Assembly (NCBI GenBank): GCA_036362985.1
Contig: JAYGXS010000003.1
Coordinates: 84,682,643-84,746,642, forward strand
Origin: Ligula intestinalis
Lineage: Eukaryota > Platyhelminthes > Cestoda > Diphyllobothriidea > Diphyllobothriidae
DNA: 64,000 bases
Direction of reading: 5' to 3'
Each line of letters opens with the position of its first letter. Position 1 is the first letter of the stretch. The notes beneath the pieces were generated by a model. That model made no database searches. It was not told the origin of the DNA and saw nothing but the letters and a program-made list of their open reading frames with translations. Below, in pieces: positions 1 through 11,039 of the stretch. Position numbers and translations under genes: made by a program.

Positions 1-185
1 GTTTGTGTTGTCCGACCAGCTGGAAGAGGATAGAGCCAAGAACAGAACCCTGTGTAACTCCGCTCTCAACTGATACCTCCACCGACCGCTGTTCGCCTGA
101 GTACGACCAATCAAGAAGTTTTAAATCTACTGCAAAACACATTCAATCCGTTGGCGCATTACGTTTGTCACAGGAAATTAAGCAT
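1..185 (-). mobile_element. LINE reverse-transcriptase fragment
   Basis: Read on the minus strand, this stretch aligns with the RT region of the LINE at 14539-16431, in the part around 15385-15540 that encodes the [10 protein letters not shown] block. The match runs through the segment equivalent to 'agaacagaaccctg' and the following Thr/Ser codons, then fades. It is a short broken piece cut by the window edge and has no function of its own. Similarity was judged by eye. Confidence 0.7.
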
Positions 186-189
186 AGTC

Positions 190-485
190 ATACAGAAGGG
201 TCAGCTCATTACATGTCTTGAAGATAAGACTGTCTTAAGAGGCCTTTGACTTCTATTAGTGGACTTCTATTTCGTTTTCAGTAGTCTGGGTTTTTATCTT
301 TATTTTAATTTCGCCAATATACGGTTTAATTTCATTAAAAGATATCAGTTGTTTGACCATCAGTGGGTTTATATTCAATTAATCATTCGTTTTATCGAGT
401 TGAAAAACTATCGATTAAGTTCGAAGGCAAACCAGCGGTACCTTGTGGAAGCTAGCAAGTATGCAAGTAAAACGTCATAGTTAAG
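190..485. other. No recognisable feature
   Basis: AT-rich sequence with no motif, splice-bounded exon or repeat that I could match elsewhere in the window. The short open frame at 259-480 has no recognisable domain. Confidence 0.5.
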
Positions 486-1115
486 ATGATGAGCCGTCCA
501 CTACATCATTCCGCTGCCACCCAGAGAAGACCCTTTTTAATTACGGGAGAGAGATGTTTTCCGTGGGAGATCAGAGCCGTAACGATCGTCGATCGTATAG
601 CATGCGCTAGATAGGGTCGTTCTCGTAAATACAAGGTTTGCTTTTGACAAGGTTCTTTATTCTGGTCGTCTATGACTTAGTCAGTTGGGGGCGGGGTGTG
701 TATTTCATCATACAACGTTTTCCGTCTATGGAGTCTATCACAAGTGGGGCGCAGACAGTGGCAATCTTGGTTAATTTGGCCCGCTTCTGCGCACCAGGTG
801 GAGCAGTTTCCCCACTAACTGTCCTTGCTTATGGAGGCCACTCGTTGCTCTGTCTTTGGAGGTTTGTCTCGGAAGAGCGTCTTCTCGGCAGCAGCAAACT
901 TCACCGGTGGTTGCGAGGTTCCATTTTTACAGACTTGTTTTCGCGAGACCGAGGCTGTCTAACTTTCTGATCTGCATGCAGGATATTCCATGATTGGGGC
1001 ATTCTATTGGAGAAGGATAAAGTACATTTGTTCAGCGTGTCCCAATCGCACTTATGTAGAATTTATTCAGGTTTCGTTCGGGTACCATTCTGAACGAATG
1101 GTCTATAATTCCGAC
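486..1115 (+). repeat. Tail of a preceding segmental-duplication unit
   Basis: The sequence matches, in the same order, the 3' part of the unit seen at about 29280-29750 and 55500-55720. Anchors are 'ccgctgccaccCagagaagaccc' near 512 against 29290, the 'gcagacagtggcaatcttgg' area near 752 against 29461, and 'ccatgattggggcattc' near 988 against 29716. It carries no coding sequence I recognise. It implies that the tandem array extends to the left of this window. Confidence 0.5.
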
Positions 1116-1135
1116 CTTCCTGAGTTAATGTAGCT

Positions 1136-1690
1136 GTAGTAACGGCAAGGGGATGGGGGAGAAGTGTAGTTGTACGAGGTCGTCTATCACTTCTAACCCT
1201 CTGAGCTGAGGCATGTGTAGTAATAGGAAGGGGAGCAGTAGTTTAGTTGTACGAGGCCGTCTATCACTTCTCACCCTCTGAGCTAAGGTATGTGTAGTAA
1301 TAGGAAGGGGAGCAGTGGTTTAGTTGTACGAGGCCACCTATGACTTCAAACCCTCTGAGGTGTGTGAAGTAATAGGAAGGGGAGCAGTAGTTTAGTTGTA
1401 CGAGGCCGCCTATGACTTCAAACCCTCTAAGGTGTGTGTAGTAATAGGAAGGGAGCAGTAGTTTAGTTGCACCAGGCTATCTATCACTTCTAACCCTTTG
1501 AGCTGAGGTGTGTGTAGTAATAAGAAGGGGAGCAGTCGTTTAGTTGAACGAGGCCGTCTACCACGTCTAACCCTCTGAGCTGAGGTATGTGTAGTAATAG
1601 GAAGGGGAGCAGTAGTTTACTTGAACGAGGCCATCTATCACTTCTAACCCTCTAAGCTAAGGTATGTGTAGGAATAGCGAAGACTGCAGT
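1136..1690. repeat. Minisatellite, about seven units of 72-81 bp
   Basis: Successive units begin at about 1136, 1217, 1293, 1366, 1438, 1513 and 1591, with a partial unit from 1668. Each starts near 'gtagtaataggaagggg', continues through 'agcagtagtttagttgtacg' and ends with a 'ctctgagctgaggtatgt' block. Units differ by small indels and substitutions, so the array is old or fast-mutating. No open frame follows the period. Confidence 0.9.
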
Positions 1691-2099
1691 CGGTACTCTT
1701 CTATCTGTAATGTAATCACCACACTGTTTAGAAGAGGAATGCAAACCACCAACATAAATTAATAGGGATAAACATGCCTACTGAAATTATCATAGTAGTT
1801 ATTTTAGTATCCAGTTCCCAAGTGGGGCTACCGAAGCTATGGTCACCCGTTTGGGTCCCATTCCGAAAGAATTACAAGTAAGCGGGTCTTCCCTTAGCCG
1901 TAAAATTACGTCTATGACTGTGAAAATGCGGCTGATAGCAACATTGTGTGAATTCTCTGCTATCCCCTTTTCACTTCTGTACTGTGGTATAATTAATAAC
2001 GATAAGAAATCTTGGGCACGCTTTCTTTGTCTTGCCCATAAAGCCATTTTCAACAAACGCGCCACGTGTTGAGCCCATCGCCACACCGTCTGTAGGACC

Positions 2100-2420
2100 G
2101 GTCATTGCAGAGAATCGAAACAGTTTGTGTGTGCAGGGCAAGAAGTTCTTGAAAGGTTTTTAAGAACGCCACAGAGGTAGTTTGCTGTTTCTACCACGTG
2201 TACGTTAGTAAAAAGTGCTGGTTTATCCAATGAGAGCATCTTCTTTCCACCAACGTTCATATTCCTTGACGATTTAACAAATACAAATATGTCATTTAAG
2301 CTCTGAGGATGCAGGTAACTTTCAAGGGGCTTTAGCTTTTCTACCAGGCACTTGATAATGGGATGGGGCGGGGAGGCCCACGTATCCAACACTGGGCGCA
2401 AGGGTAGCGGGAATTTGTAC
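2100..2420 (-). mobile_element. Penelope-like RT fragment
   Basis: The minus-strand frame reads LRPVLDTW, then CLVEKLKPL, then MLSLDKPALFTNV. This lines up block for block with the Penelope RT at 18150-18400 ([30 protein letters not shown]). The Asp of the SLD block is kept. Only this part of the RT palm and finger region is present. The downstream [13 protein letters not shown] and GIY-YIG blocks are missing, so it is a dead fragment. Confidence 0.8.
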
Positions 2421-2424
2421 GAAC

Positions 2425-2780
2425 TGCCTAGATGACTTCTAGCATCGCGACATAATATTCGCTAACAATTTAAAATTTTCTGGATTACTTGTCCTGTCCG
2501 TTAAGTTTAAGTGTTTGATTTCTGTGAAGTTCCCCTAGGCTATATTGAGGCTCGGTTGATTTTCGGTCGACGGTTTAACTACAGAGGCATTCCAATCCGG
2601 TTTTAACCTCTATTTTATTTGGCCTTTTCTGCGCAATACCAAACATAGGGCTTTGGGTTTTGCAAGGATGTGTAGCGGCCCTAGCAGCCACTTGGAACCC
2701 AAGACCAGCCGTTGACGCATGACTCATCTAACCTGCCTGTGTGCCCACCGCTAACAGTCATTGGCCAACGCTTCTATAGA
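2425..2780. other. No recognisable feature
   Basis: Unique-looking sequence between the Penelope fragment and a dispersed repeat. I see no exon, structured motif or repeat match. Confidence 0.4.
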
Positions 2781-2879
2781 TATCATCCTCCTCATTGGCA
2801 GCCGGAACAAAGCGTGTGCTAGTGACGCCCGATGTCCTCATCACTCTGGAGCCCACCCGAATAGGGAACGGACGCACTA

Positions 2880-3050
2880 CTCCGCGAGTCAACACACTTT
2901 CGATCTATTCTTCGTTCCATTGTGTACACAATAAACTCTTCTCTCTATTCTGGCCTTCCCAAGACTTCTCAAATCTCCTTAGGAACCGGGTCTGGAAGAT
3001 TGTAGGTGTAAGGGTTAAACGTCTTAGCCTTAAAACCTATAGATATGCTG
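2880..3050 (+). repeat. Dispersed repeat R3, copy 1
   Basis: This is the reverse complement of the repeat at 26820-26965 and 27735-27880. The shared core is 'cattgtgtacacaata', followed by 'ggcctt', a pyrimidine-rich stretch and 'gggttaaac'. No coding frame is shared among the copies, so it is probably a short non-autonomous element or an element UTR. The class is not identified. Confidence 0.6.
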
Positions 3051-3219
3051 AAATGCCTTATGTGCGTACCGCTCTGGGATGTTTGGCAGGCTTGTCAGCG
3101 CTTTTATTACTTTGACACATCGGAGGAGTCTGGCCCCACCTGGCCTCGATTATTTGCTTCAGATTGTTTTTACATGGTGTTTGGGTTAAAGAAAACCCAG
3201 TGAACTTGTCAGCAAACTG

Positions 3220-3435
3220 CACGCTCATCGCGATGAGCTCCAGAAAGTTGACAATCTCTTTGAAGAAAGTTTCTTGGAGCGACTTCCAGCCGATATTCAG
3301 ACAATTCAGGTAGCCGGCTCAAACGGTCTCACCATCTCAGAATTGTCCGAGAAGGTCGACAGGATGGTAGAGGTGAAGTGTTTCCAGCCGCCATCTATAT
3401 CCCATATTAGGAGGAACTTCAACAAGAACATCGGC
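3220..3435 (+). mobile_element. Ty3/gypsy-type gag fragment
   Basis: The + strand frame encodes ELQKVDNLFEESFLERLP, then IQTIQVAGSNGLTISELSEK, then VDRMVEV. It resembles the region of flatworm retrotransposon Gag where an 'FLxRLP' block is followed by 'LxxLAxxxDxxxE'. It ends in a stop shortly after 3435. No protease or RT follows in the same orientation, so it is an isolated remnant. The assignment rests on block resemblance, not on alignment. Confidence 0.55.
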
Positions 3436-3489
3436 TAACTTTCCTGGAGGACAATAACCTGGAGGTTTCCGGTGAATTTGAAGGCGCGT

Positions 3490-4085
3490 CCTTGTCTTGT
3501 AGGTGGGGATGTGATTAATGAGTGTGGGTGGCGCTGGTGGTGGTAGTGGTGGCGTGGAATGTGCTAAGCGTGTCGAAATCACTGTCAATGCCGTTGTTGT
3601 GGATGCTCATGTGACCTGGTATGCTAATGCGATGAGCGAATGTCTGGGGGCAGTGTGGGCAGTGATGTCGGTGGTCTCTTCTGTGCGATGTTGCCCCAGG
3701 CACTAGTTCGCCGCTTTCTGTGCGATGGATTCGCAGGTGACCGACAAGAGCAATGCGTTAGGTGAATGCACAATTGCAGTGAGGGCAAATAAGGCTTGAG
3801 TGCCCAGCGCAAGTAGATATGATGGGGATGATAGCGGAGGGCGATGATGCGTTGGGTAGGTGGGGAGAGTTGCGAATGAAATGATACAACGGAAATGTGG
3901 GTTGTTGCCATCGAGGTGCTGGACAGAGAAGAAGCCGTTGTATTATTTGACACCATGGAAGTGAGTGCCATCAGTAGAGGGTTGTACTGTGTCCGGAGGT
4001 GGCCGACCAAGCCAATGCGTGCTTTGAAGGTACGTTGGAAGCGCAGGCAGTTTTTAAGGGCTTGCGCGATTACGGTCAGAAGCAT
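3490..4085 (-). mobile_element. Retroelement-associated C2H2 finger remnant
   Basis: Minus-strand frames carry RIGLVGHLRTQ near 4020. Further on comes a finger CPHCPQTFAHRISIPGHMSIH near 3600-3665, with C-X2-C-X12-H-X3-H spacing. Between them a third, frame-shifted finger-like segment can be read near 3740-3800. Thr/Ser-rich linkers separate the blocks. This 'GLVGHLR' architecture is recurrent in flatworm LINE-associated reading frames. At least two frame changes break it here. It is unrelated to the 87-nt exon fingers, which have a different linker and X4 His spacing. Confidence 0.6.
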
Positions 4086-5168
4086 TCATTAGACCAAAGA
4101 GGGGACAGCAGTATTCTAGGATGGGTCGAACATACATACGATAAAGTTTAAACTTTGTTCCCAGCAGGAAAAAAACAGTGTGATATAAAACCACATATCT
4201 GTGCAGCTTTAGCAGATATTCGATCCACATGAGGCGAAAATGCTTGTATATTTTTGTAGCTTAGACCTAAGTCTTTTATAGTGGATCATTCTAAAAGTGG
4301 AGCATTTTGAAAGACTAGGGCACAAAGAAACTTGGCGGGACCGATACACATGAAACTACACTTGAATGGAGAGAATTCCATCTGCCAGGTAGCACCCCAA
4401 CGTGAGAGTGTAAAAAGGTCCGTATTTATTTTATCAACGCATTTACTTGCCATGTCCTTAGAAAATGAGTATAGGCATTTGAGGTCGTCTGCATAAATAA
4501 GATTTTGCGAATTTTTCAGAACATTTGAAATTTCTTTTTTGTATAGAATGAAGAGTAAAGGACCCAAGACAGTGCCTTGGAAAACGCCACTCGTGATCAG
4601 CTGAGAAGTGGAGTAACTATCACCTACTAGGACCTTCTGGCTGCGGGTAGACAAGTAGGAACCGATGCAGTCGAGGAGAGGGGGACGGATGCCAATGGCT
4701 TCCAATTTTACCAGAAGCCATCTGTGCGGTACCTTGTCGAAGGCTTTGTTCTGGTCAAAGTAGATAACAACCACGGATTGCTGCTCGTTACGGAGGAAGT
4801 GACGTGGTTAAGAAAAGCTAAATGACACGTCTCAATTAAATTCTCGATTTTTAGGCAAAAATCGAGAATTTAATTGAAAATTATCTTCTCCAGAAGTTAA
4901 GCTAGGGCAGGGGTTGTGTGAACACCGCGGTACTTATTTATGTCTTATGACTGGAGGAATAATGGATGTCTTTCAAATGTCAGGAAAGAAACCATTTCAG
5001 AGGTAGACTGAAAATATATGGCTTAGTAATTTGGGAAATGTGGACACTTGCTAACTGAATTGGGGATACCATTAGTTCCCGAATAGTGCGAGTTTTATAG
5101 ACGATTTATATGCTTACAAATTAATCTATGGAGAAATCAATGTTCCCGAGAGTATTGTCGGAGTAAAG
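4086..5168 (-). mobile_element. LINE (same family as 6196-8106), decayed copy
   Basis: Matches the element at 6196-8106 nearly base for base from its C-terminal part (4086 against 6664) to the N-terminal part (5160 against 7795). The longest open stretch (4286-4774) carries the RT blocks VVIYFDQNKAFDKVPH, GTVLGPLLFILY and YADDLKCLYSF, so the YADD active site is present. The finger-domain part upstream is interrupted by a rearrangement that produced a hairpin at 4833-4876. The 3' end joins the C2H2 remnant abruptly at about 4085. Confidence 0.9.
4833..4876. repeat. Perfect 20-bp inverted repeat, 4-nt loop
   Basis: Arms 4833-4852 and 4857-4876 are exact reverse complements around the loop AGGC. 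In the sister LINE the right arm and loop exist (7478-7495), but the left arm is not there. About 60 bp of RT-coding sequence stands in its place. The palindrome therefore arose in this copy, replacing element sequence. Confidence 0.95.
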
Positions 5169-5414
5169 GTGATGGAAACGATAATTAATAAGACGACAAT
5201 GGAGTTCTTGGAGGAGAACAACCTACTGTCAGGGCTCCAACATGGCTTCAGAAAGAACCATTCTTGCCTTTCCAGCCTTCTACTCTCCACTGAGCAGTGG
5301 ACTCGCGCACTAGATGAAGATGGTAAGGTTGACGTCATCTATACGGACTTCAAGAAGGCATTCGACAGCGTCCCACATAAGCGTCTAAATAAATAAATAA
5401 ATAAATAAATAAAT
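5169..5414 (+). mobile_element. LINE RT fragment with (AAAT)n tail
   Basis: The + strand frame carries NNLLSGLQHGFRKNHSC, then [20 protein letters not shown] and KKAFDSVPHKRL, which are RT blocks 1-2a of a CR1/Jockey-type LINE. It stops in mid-domain at an AAAT microsatellite (5386-5414), which may mark a foreign 3' tail. It belongs to the family of the LINE at 14539-16431 ([10 protein letters not shown]...DLKKAFD) rather than to the minus-strand element beside it. Confidence 0.8.
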
Positions 5415-6195
5415 TTTATATTTTAGGCCCGGAGGGCCTCGTCATTGCTAACTTAGTGCTGTGGAAAAATAAATACACAGTTGATAAATGCTGCTCTCCA
5501 TGAAACAACCACATAGACAGCGGGAGCGTTTAGTAGTGTTGGTAGATAAATTCGTCATATCGTCATTTTAAAATAGTAGTCAATGCATGGTGGACTAAGA
5601 AGGAAGCAGTGAAAAAAAACACCTACCATTTAAGCTGGGGCGGAGTTCAGCGAACCCCTGCTTAAAAAAAAAACAAAACGTAGGAGAAAAAAACTGCTTC
5701 AAAAAAGTTAAGGGGTTTGGTTGAGAGGATTGATTGTAGTGCAAATGAGACAGGACTGTTGATGAGAACGAATGAGGGTGGGAAACGCTTCTTGTGATTG
5801 GAGACATCATATAATAGCAGAGGCTGTCTTTCACCATTGTTACACCGCCCGACTCGCTTCATGATCAACCATCAGGGAGATGAGATTGGAGGAGACCATC
5901 GCGGACAACAGAGTCAGGAAGATGAGGGAACGGCAGAAGTCACCTGATCATCAACGAAACGTCCGAGCTGTGACCTTGTAGACTGCGGAGTTTAGCGACG
6001 AGCTGGCGAAAATAGCAGAACCGCCACGAGCATGACTAAGGACCATGAAGCCTATCGTCAGGGTAGTAAAACGGAGAATAGAGAAAACGGCAATGATGAC
6101 TGGACAGAGAAGTGGACGAAACATCGTTGTAAATATCACTGAAAGAATGAAGAAATAGACATGTATGGAAAAAATTTGATGTAAACATAACAACC
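5415..6195. other. LINE tail-like hairpin, then no recognisable feature
   Basis: The left edge has 'ttttatattttaggcccggagggcc', whose GGCCC-GGA-GGGCC hairpin (5427-5439) recalls the start of the tail at 26063-26098. The remainder, to the LINE at 6196, has only short frames without known domains. A run of A-rich and T-rich tracts lies near 5660-5710. Confidence 0.4.
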
Positions 6196-8106
6196 TCAGA
6201 TACCAGGGGGACCTTTTTCAAAGTCCAAAAGTTGTGTGTTTGGGAAGGAGACGGATAACAAGGACTTTATATCTTCCGAAGTTAAGTGTTTACGTAATTT
6301 GACTTTAAAACCTGCTAAGTTAGACGACAGCCTAATTTCGAGGGGAATATTATTCCAGAGGAAGGCATATTTGGAGGCAAAGAAGTGAGAATGGTTCGAA
6401 GTGGAGCTTAAGGGGGCTGCAATAATCCTGGAGGAATTACGGGTGGCATAAGGTCTATCTGCGGGAATGAGAGCATTGATTCGTGGAAGGTTAGGGGTAG
6501 AGTTAACGCGAAAGAGGAAACAGAGGCCCGCTTCGAGTCTTCTGACCCAAAGAAATGTCATGTTCGCTAACTGACATCTCTCCGTATAAGAAAGCGTGGA
6601 TCGAGGAAGAGCGAATATTTTGCGAGTAAATACCCTCTGTACATTTTCAATCTTACTGCGGTCTGAAGCATTCATTAGACCAAAGAGGGGACAGCAGTAT
6701 TCTAGGATGGGTAGAACGTACATGCGATAAAGTTTTAACTTTATTTCCAGCAGGAAGAAATTGTGTGATATAAAACCACATATCTGAGCAGCCTTCGCAG
6801 ATATTCGATCGGCATGAGGCGACAATGCTAGTTTATTTGTGTAGCTTAGACCTAAGTCTTTTGTAGTGGATCGTTCTAAAATTGGAGCATTTTGAAAGAC
6901 TAGGGGACGAGGAAGCTTGGTGGGACCAAAACACATGAAACTACACTTGGATGGAGAGAATTCCATCTGCCAGGTAGCACTCCAACGTGAGAGTGTAAGT
7001 AGGTCCGCATTTATTTTATCAACGCATATGCTTGCCGTGCCCTTAGAAAACGAGTATATGCATTTTAGGTCGTCTGCATAAATGAGAGTGTGTGAATTTT
7101 TTAGAACAGTCGAAATTTCGTTTATGTATAGAATGAAGAGTAATGGACCCAAGACAGTGCCTTGAAAAACGCCACTCGTGATCAGCTGAGATGTGGAGTA
7201 ACTATTACCCACTAGGACCTTCTGGCTGTGGTTAGACAAGTAGGAACCGATGAAGTCGAGGAGAGGGGGACGGATCCCAATGGCTTCCAGTTTTACCAGA
7301 AGCCGTCTGTGCGGTACCTTGTCGAAGGCTTTGCTCAGGTCAAAGTAGATAACAACCACGGATTGCTGCTCGTTACGGAGGGAAGTGACGTGGTTAAGAA
7401 AAGCTAAATGACACGTCTCGCATGATCTTCCAGGTAGAAAACCATGCTGCGAGTCACTTAAAAGCTTATTTTTTAGGCAAAAATCGAGAATTTGATTAAA
7501 AATTATCTTCTCCATAAGTTTAGCTAGGGCCGGGGTTTTATGTACACCGCGGTAGTTATTTATTTCTGAACGAGATCCTGATTTAAAGACTGGAAGAATA
7601 ATGGATGTCTTCCAAGTGTCAGGAAAGTAACCATTTAAGAGATAGACTGAAAATATATGGCTAAGTAATTTGGGAAAGGTCGACACTCTTTTGATAACTG
7701 AATTGGGGATACCATCAGTTCCGGAAGAGTGCGAGTTTTTTAGACAAATTATCTGTTTACGAATTAATTCTATGGAGAAATCAATGTTTCCGAGAGTATT
7801 GTCCGAGTATGGTTGAAACGACGGGACCGGTTCGGATTCTGTCGTGAAATGCTTCGCAAAGAAGGCATTGAATAAGTCAGCCTTATCAGACTCATTTACT
7901 ACAAATGTTTTGTTTTCATTAAGCAATGGGGGTATTTCAATTCCTCGTTTTGCGGAGGCTCTACGACGAAACAGTTGTGCAACCGATTTTGCAGAGTTTG
8001 ACTCGCTCAGGGCGCAAGATTCCCTGTGCTGGTCACGTGCAAGACTTATCGCTGATGTTAAGCCTACATTTGTACATTTGTATTTTGTAAGATTGTTACG
8101 GTGGAC
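6196..8106 (-). mobile_element. CR1/Jockey-like LINE, RT-containing ORF2 (no endonuclease)
   Basis: A minus-strand frame is open for 636 codons, from just inside an upstream TAG (8107-8109) to 6196. It holds a linker region, then the RT blocks SIILPVFKSG, NNYRGV, KLLSDSQHGFLPGRSC, VVIYFDLSKAFDKVPHRRLL, GVFQGTVLGPLLFILYINEI and YADDLKCIYSF. The two Asp of YADD and the Asp of the FDLSKAFD block are present. A conserved C-terminal segment follows (LPILEYCCPLF, NVQRVFTRKIF). There is no AP endonuclease domain upstream, so the copy is 5'-truncated despite its clean frame. The long open frame suggests fairly recent insertion. A second copy lies at 4086-5168 and a small piece at 28915-29060. Confidence 0.9.
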
Positions 8107-8194
8107 CTATTATGCAATTTTTGTTATGAATAGGGAGCTCAAGGGCGAAAGCCTTCGTCACTTAATAAAGTGACTTAGAGTGACTTATACATTT

Positions 8195-8372
8195 TTTGGG
8201 CACACTGTATGACGCCTTATTCGAACAGTGATTTGTACCATTCACGGTAGTCCCCGTGCCTTGGTGGGGGGATTAATCTACCCAAAAACTCCCATATGTC
8301 GGGCGGCTGCAAGCAAGGTCTTACCAAGAACCCGTTGCCTAACCTCTATAGATGAAACATAAAACATGACAT
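8195..8372 (+). mobile_element. LINE 3' tail fragment
   Basis: Matches the 3' end of the LINE at 35186-39062. Compare 8225-8365 ('ttgtaccattcacggtag', 'ggtggggggattaatcta', 'gatgaaacataaaacatg') with 38920-39060. Only the 3' UTR is present, as expected for a heavily 5'-truncated insertion. Confidence 0.75.
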
Positions 8373-8719
8373 CGTTTTAATAGCCTGCATTTCAAACGCG
8401 TAAGACAATATCCAACTTGATGTCAAGTTGTACTGGTTCCCTGCTGCTCGTTGGAATAAAACAAGTGCGCTCACTTTTTGTGTACAGTTGAAACGATTAA
8501 CTCTTAACCCTTTCCTTATTTGGAAACTGATGCAACACAAATGTAGGCTCAGTTTCGCCTCGATACCATTTCACCGAATATTGTCTTCGGCTCGGGCCGG
8601 TATAATTATACCAGATATTCAATGTACGTCCGTTTTAATAAGGGCGTATATTGAATACCGACCAATCCAGGCTCTCCTAAGTGCTGGTTATCTCCCCCTC
8701 AGTTTATAGTCTCGTTTGG

Positions 8720-11030
8720 ATATATTTGCGTTCCTTGCGTCGCTAATGTCCAAATAGCAATATGCTGGTATAATTCCGGCATATTCATGCTTGCACGCTG
8801 CCATCCTGCTGCAATAAATTAGCCTACTACATACTGCTCTAATGATTTATGTACCGTGTTAACTATAAATACTAGAATGTTCTGTAAGCTCAGGACGTAC
8901 GTCCTGACACTGTCCTAGATTTTCGGTACCCGCGCCTGACGGCAAACCCAGTCACCATTATCAGTAGTGTAAGAGGGTGTGTTTCGTTTGATCAACCAGC
9001 TAAGACTGAATCCCCGATAAATAGAATTAATTAGAGAATAGTTTGATGGTAAATTAACATTTTAAATCCTTATCAGAGGACGTTGGCACTGGCGAAGACT
9101 TCGCAGCCGCCCTTATTGACCTCAGTAGGCTCGGAACCGTAAATCATGTTGTGTTTGTGAAAAACGACCTAGGCCGTGATCCCGGTAACACCACAGTATT
9201 AATTCGAGCTGGGAAATCAATAAACGTACTAGCATGCACATGTGACTGCGGATCAGCCGCCGCCGAAATCTAGTGTTGAACTGAAGTGGAGGAGTAATAT
9301 GCTGCTGAGGACTGTTTCCACTGTTCGGCGATACCGTAAAATTTGAGGCAAACGTTATCGGCAACTTGGCAGCAACATGTTTTTGATAAGTAAGGAGACC
9401 AGCTCGTGGATATTAAATTCAAGCATTTCCCTATCTTTTAGGAGTAGCACGATATAATTCTCGTACGTAAACGTGGAATCTCTTTGCGACTTCGTAAAAA
9501 TGTGAATTTATTGCGAGTTATCACAAGTTCGATTTTCATTAGCGTTTTAATACAACCTGAGAAAAGTGATGTTACGCTTGCCAACTCTTCTGTGTAACTG
9601 TAGGTCTTTGGTACGGCTAATTAACATCGTCGAGACAGTTCGTGTAGATTTTCACCAGGACAGGAAAACATTTCTTTCATCTTCCACCACTTTTCCAAAG
9701 TTTTGCAATGGGAAACTTCAAGCTTCCATAAAAACGTTTCATCTGTGTCTTGCATCTAATTCTTAGTCGTTATACTTTGAATTTGTTCCTTGTACTAAGA
9801 TTTCGAAAAAGTGTGTTATCCAGGATCAACACTTATTCGTTTACTTCGTGTTATCCTGCTCTAATTTTGTTCATTTTCACTAGTTCACTTATCTATTGGA
9901 CGTACAATATCATAAAAAAATAGATGAATTATACCCAGGCGTATTTTTCTGATGTAGTCAGGTTTTGGCTCCATGACCATCCCTACAAATGCCTAATTTA
10001 TTCATTGGGCACTGAGCAAAATATTTGAGGTGATAACGAAAATTTCTTTATAGGAATACTCTTGATTTCCTATCAAAATAAGTACACTAACAAGTCCCCT
10101 AGCTAAATCCAATCGGCTTGGTATTTACAGCTGTTAACAGGCCGTTAAGCACGTCTTAGTGTGTCTTTAATTATGAATACAATTTCAATTCCCTGCATCC
10201 TTGTGCACTAACGTCTCGTCTTTGTTTGCGTTTTGTTGTCAAACTTTTAGCTTAATGGGTCTTTTCATGATTGCGTAATTTCGTTCATCTGCTTCTGCCT
10301 GCTCTATTTGCCTTTCTTCTATGCGAAATACTAATATTTTTAGTTCTTATTTCCTTACATGTTGTTTGTTTTGTACCTGTCGTGACTTGCTGTTTCGATT
10401 GCCGCCCCTTTACATGACTCTAGAAGAGCACTACAATATTTATTGATCTAAACATTAAAACCCCTTAATCTCGTATGAAACCCATCGTAAACGCTATCGC
10501 ACCTCCCATCTTCGAAGCATTACGGACATTACGGGTTGTCCGTTCTGGTCTCACTTGCCGTTGTCCTCCAATCAGAAGGATTAGATTTTGAAATCAAGGA
10601 TTATTTCGTAACTTATCCTAAATGTGTCAGTTATGCTGCTATCGAACGTATTTCTGGTCACAAAACATACGGTTCTTCAGTCTGGACAAAGTACGAAATG
10701 AATACTTAATCTTAGATCCCACATTCCATGGTTTAAAGTCTACCCTGCAAGCAACTATAAAGCTGGGTTGTGGGTTGGATGAGCGGACTAAATCGCCCCT
10801 AAACAGTGGGTAATTCGGTTTTCTGGTCTCCTTCGCGAATTTTACCTGCCCTCCTTATAGCACCAGTGGAGGATAGGCAACTTGAAGTGATGATATGTTG
10901 AGGGGCATAAAACAGAAAAAATGAGGGAGTCTTCATAAAAATAACGTCCTAACCAGCAACTTGCCAATGCAAGCGAACATGCGAGTCCTAGGAAGTAACT
11001 GAGAAAAAAACGTATTGATAGCTGGGACAA
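8720..11030. other. Non-coding 5' part of unit A
   Basis: No exon is supported here, but parts are shared with unit B: 9290-9790 with 39210-39560, and 9936-10810 with 46097-47550. The shared parts contain many substitutions and indels with no common open frame, so they look like diverged intergenic or 5' flanking DNA of the zinc-finger gene. The missing first exon of the gene could be in here, but I could not identify it. A possible LINE RT scrap lies near 9090-9160. Confidence 0.5.
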
Positions 11031-11039
11031 CACTTTTAT

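Noticed and set aside
638..970. 110-codon open frame
   Set aside because: It lies in the tail of an older duplication unit. The matching regions at 29380-29560 and 55540-55700 do not keep the frame, and no domain is seen.
1136..1690. CRISPR-like array
   Set aside because: Whole units repeat without unique spacers, and the genome is eukaryotic. It is a minisatellite.
3624..4085. 153-codon minus-strand protein
   Set aside because: The frame cuts across finger motifs that lie in three frames. It is a broken C2H2 remnant, not a gene.
9070..9160. LINE RT scrap (AAALIDLSRLG-like)
   Set aside because: The resemblance to the ALIDLSKAFDKVDH block is too short to support a feature.
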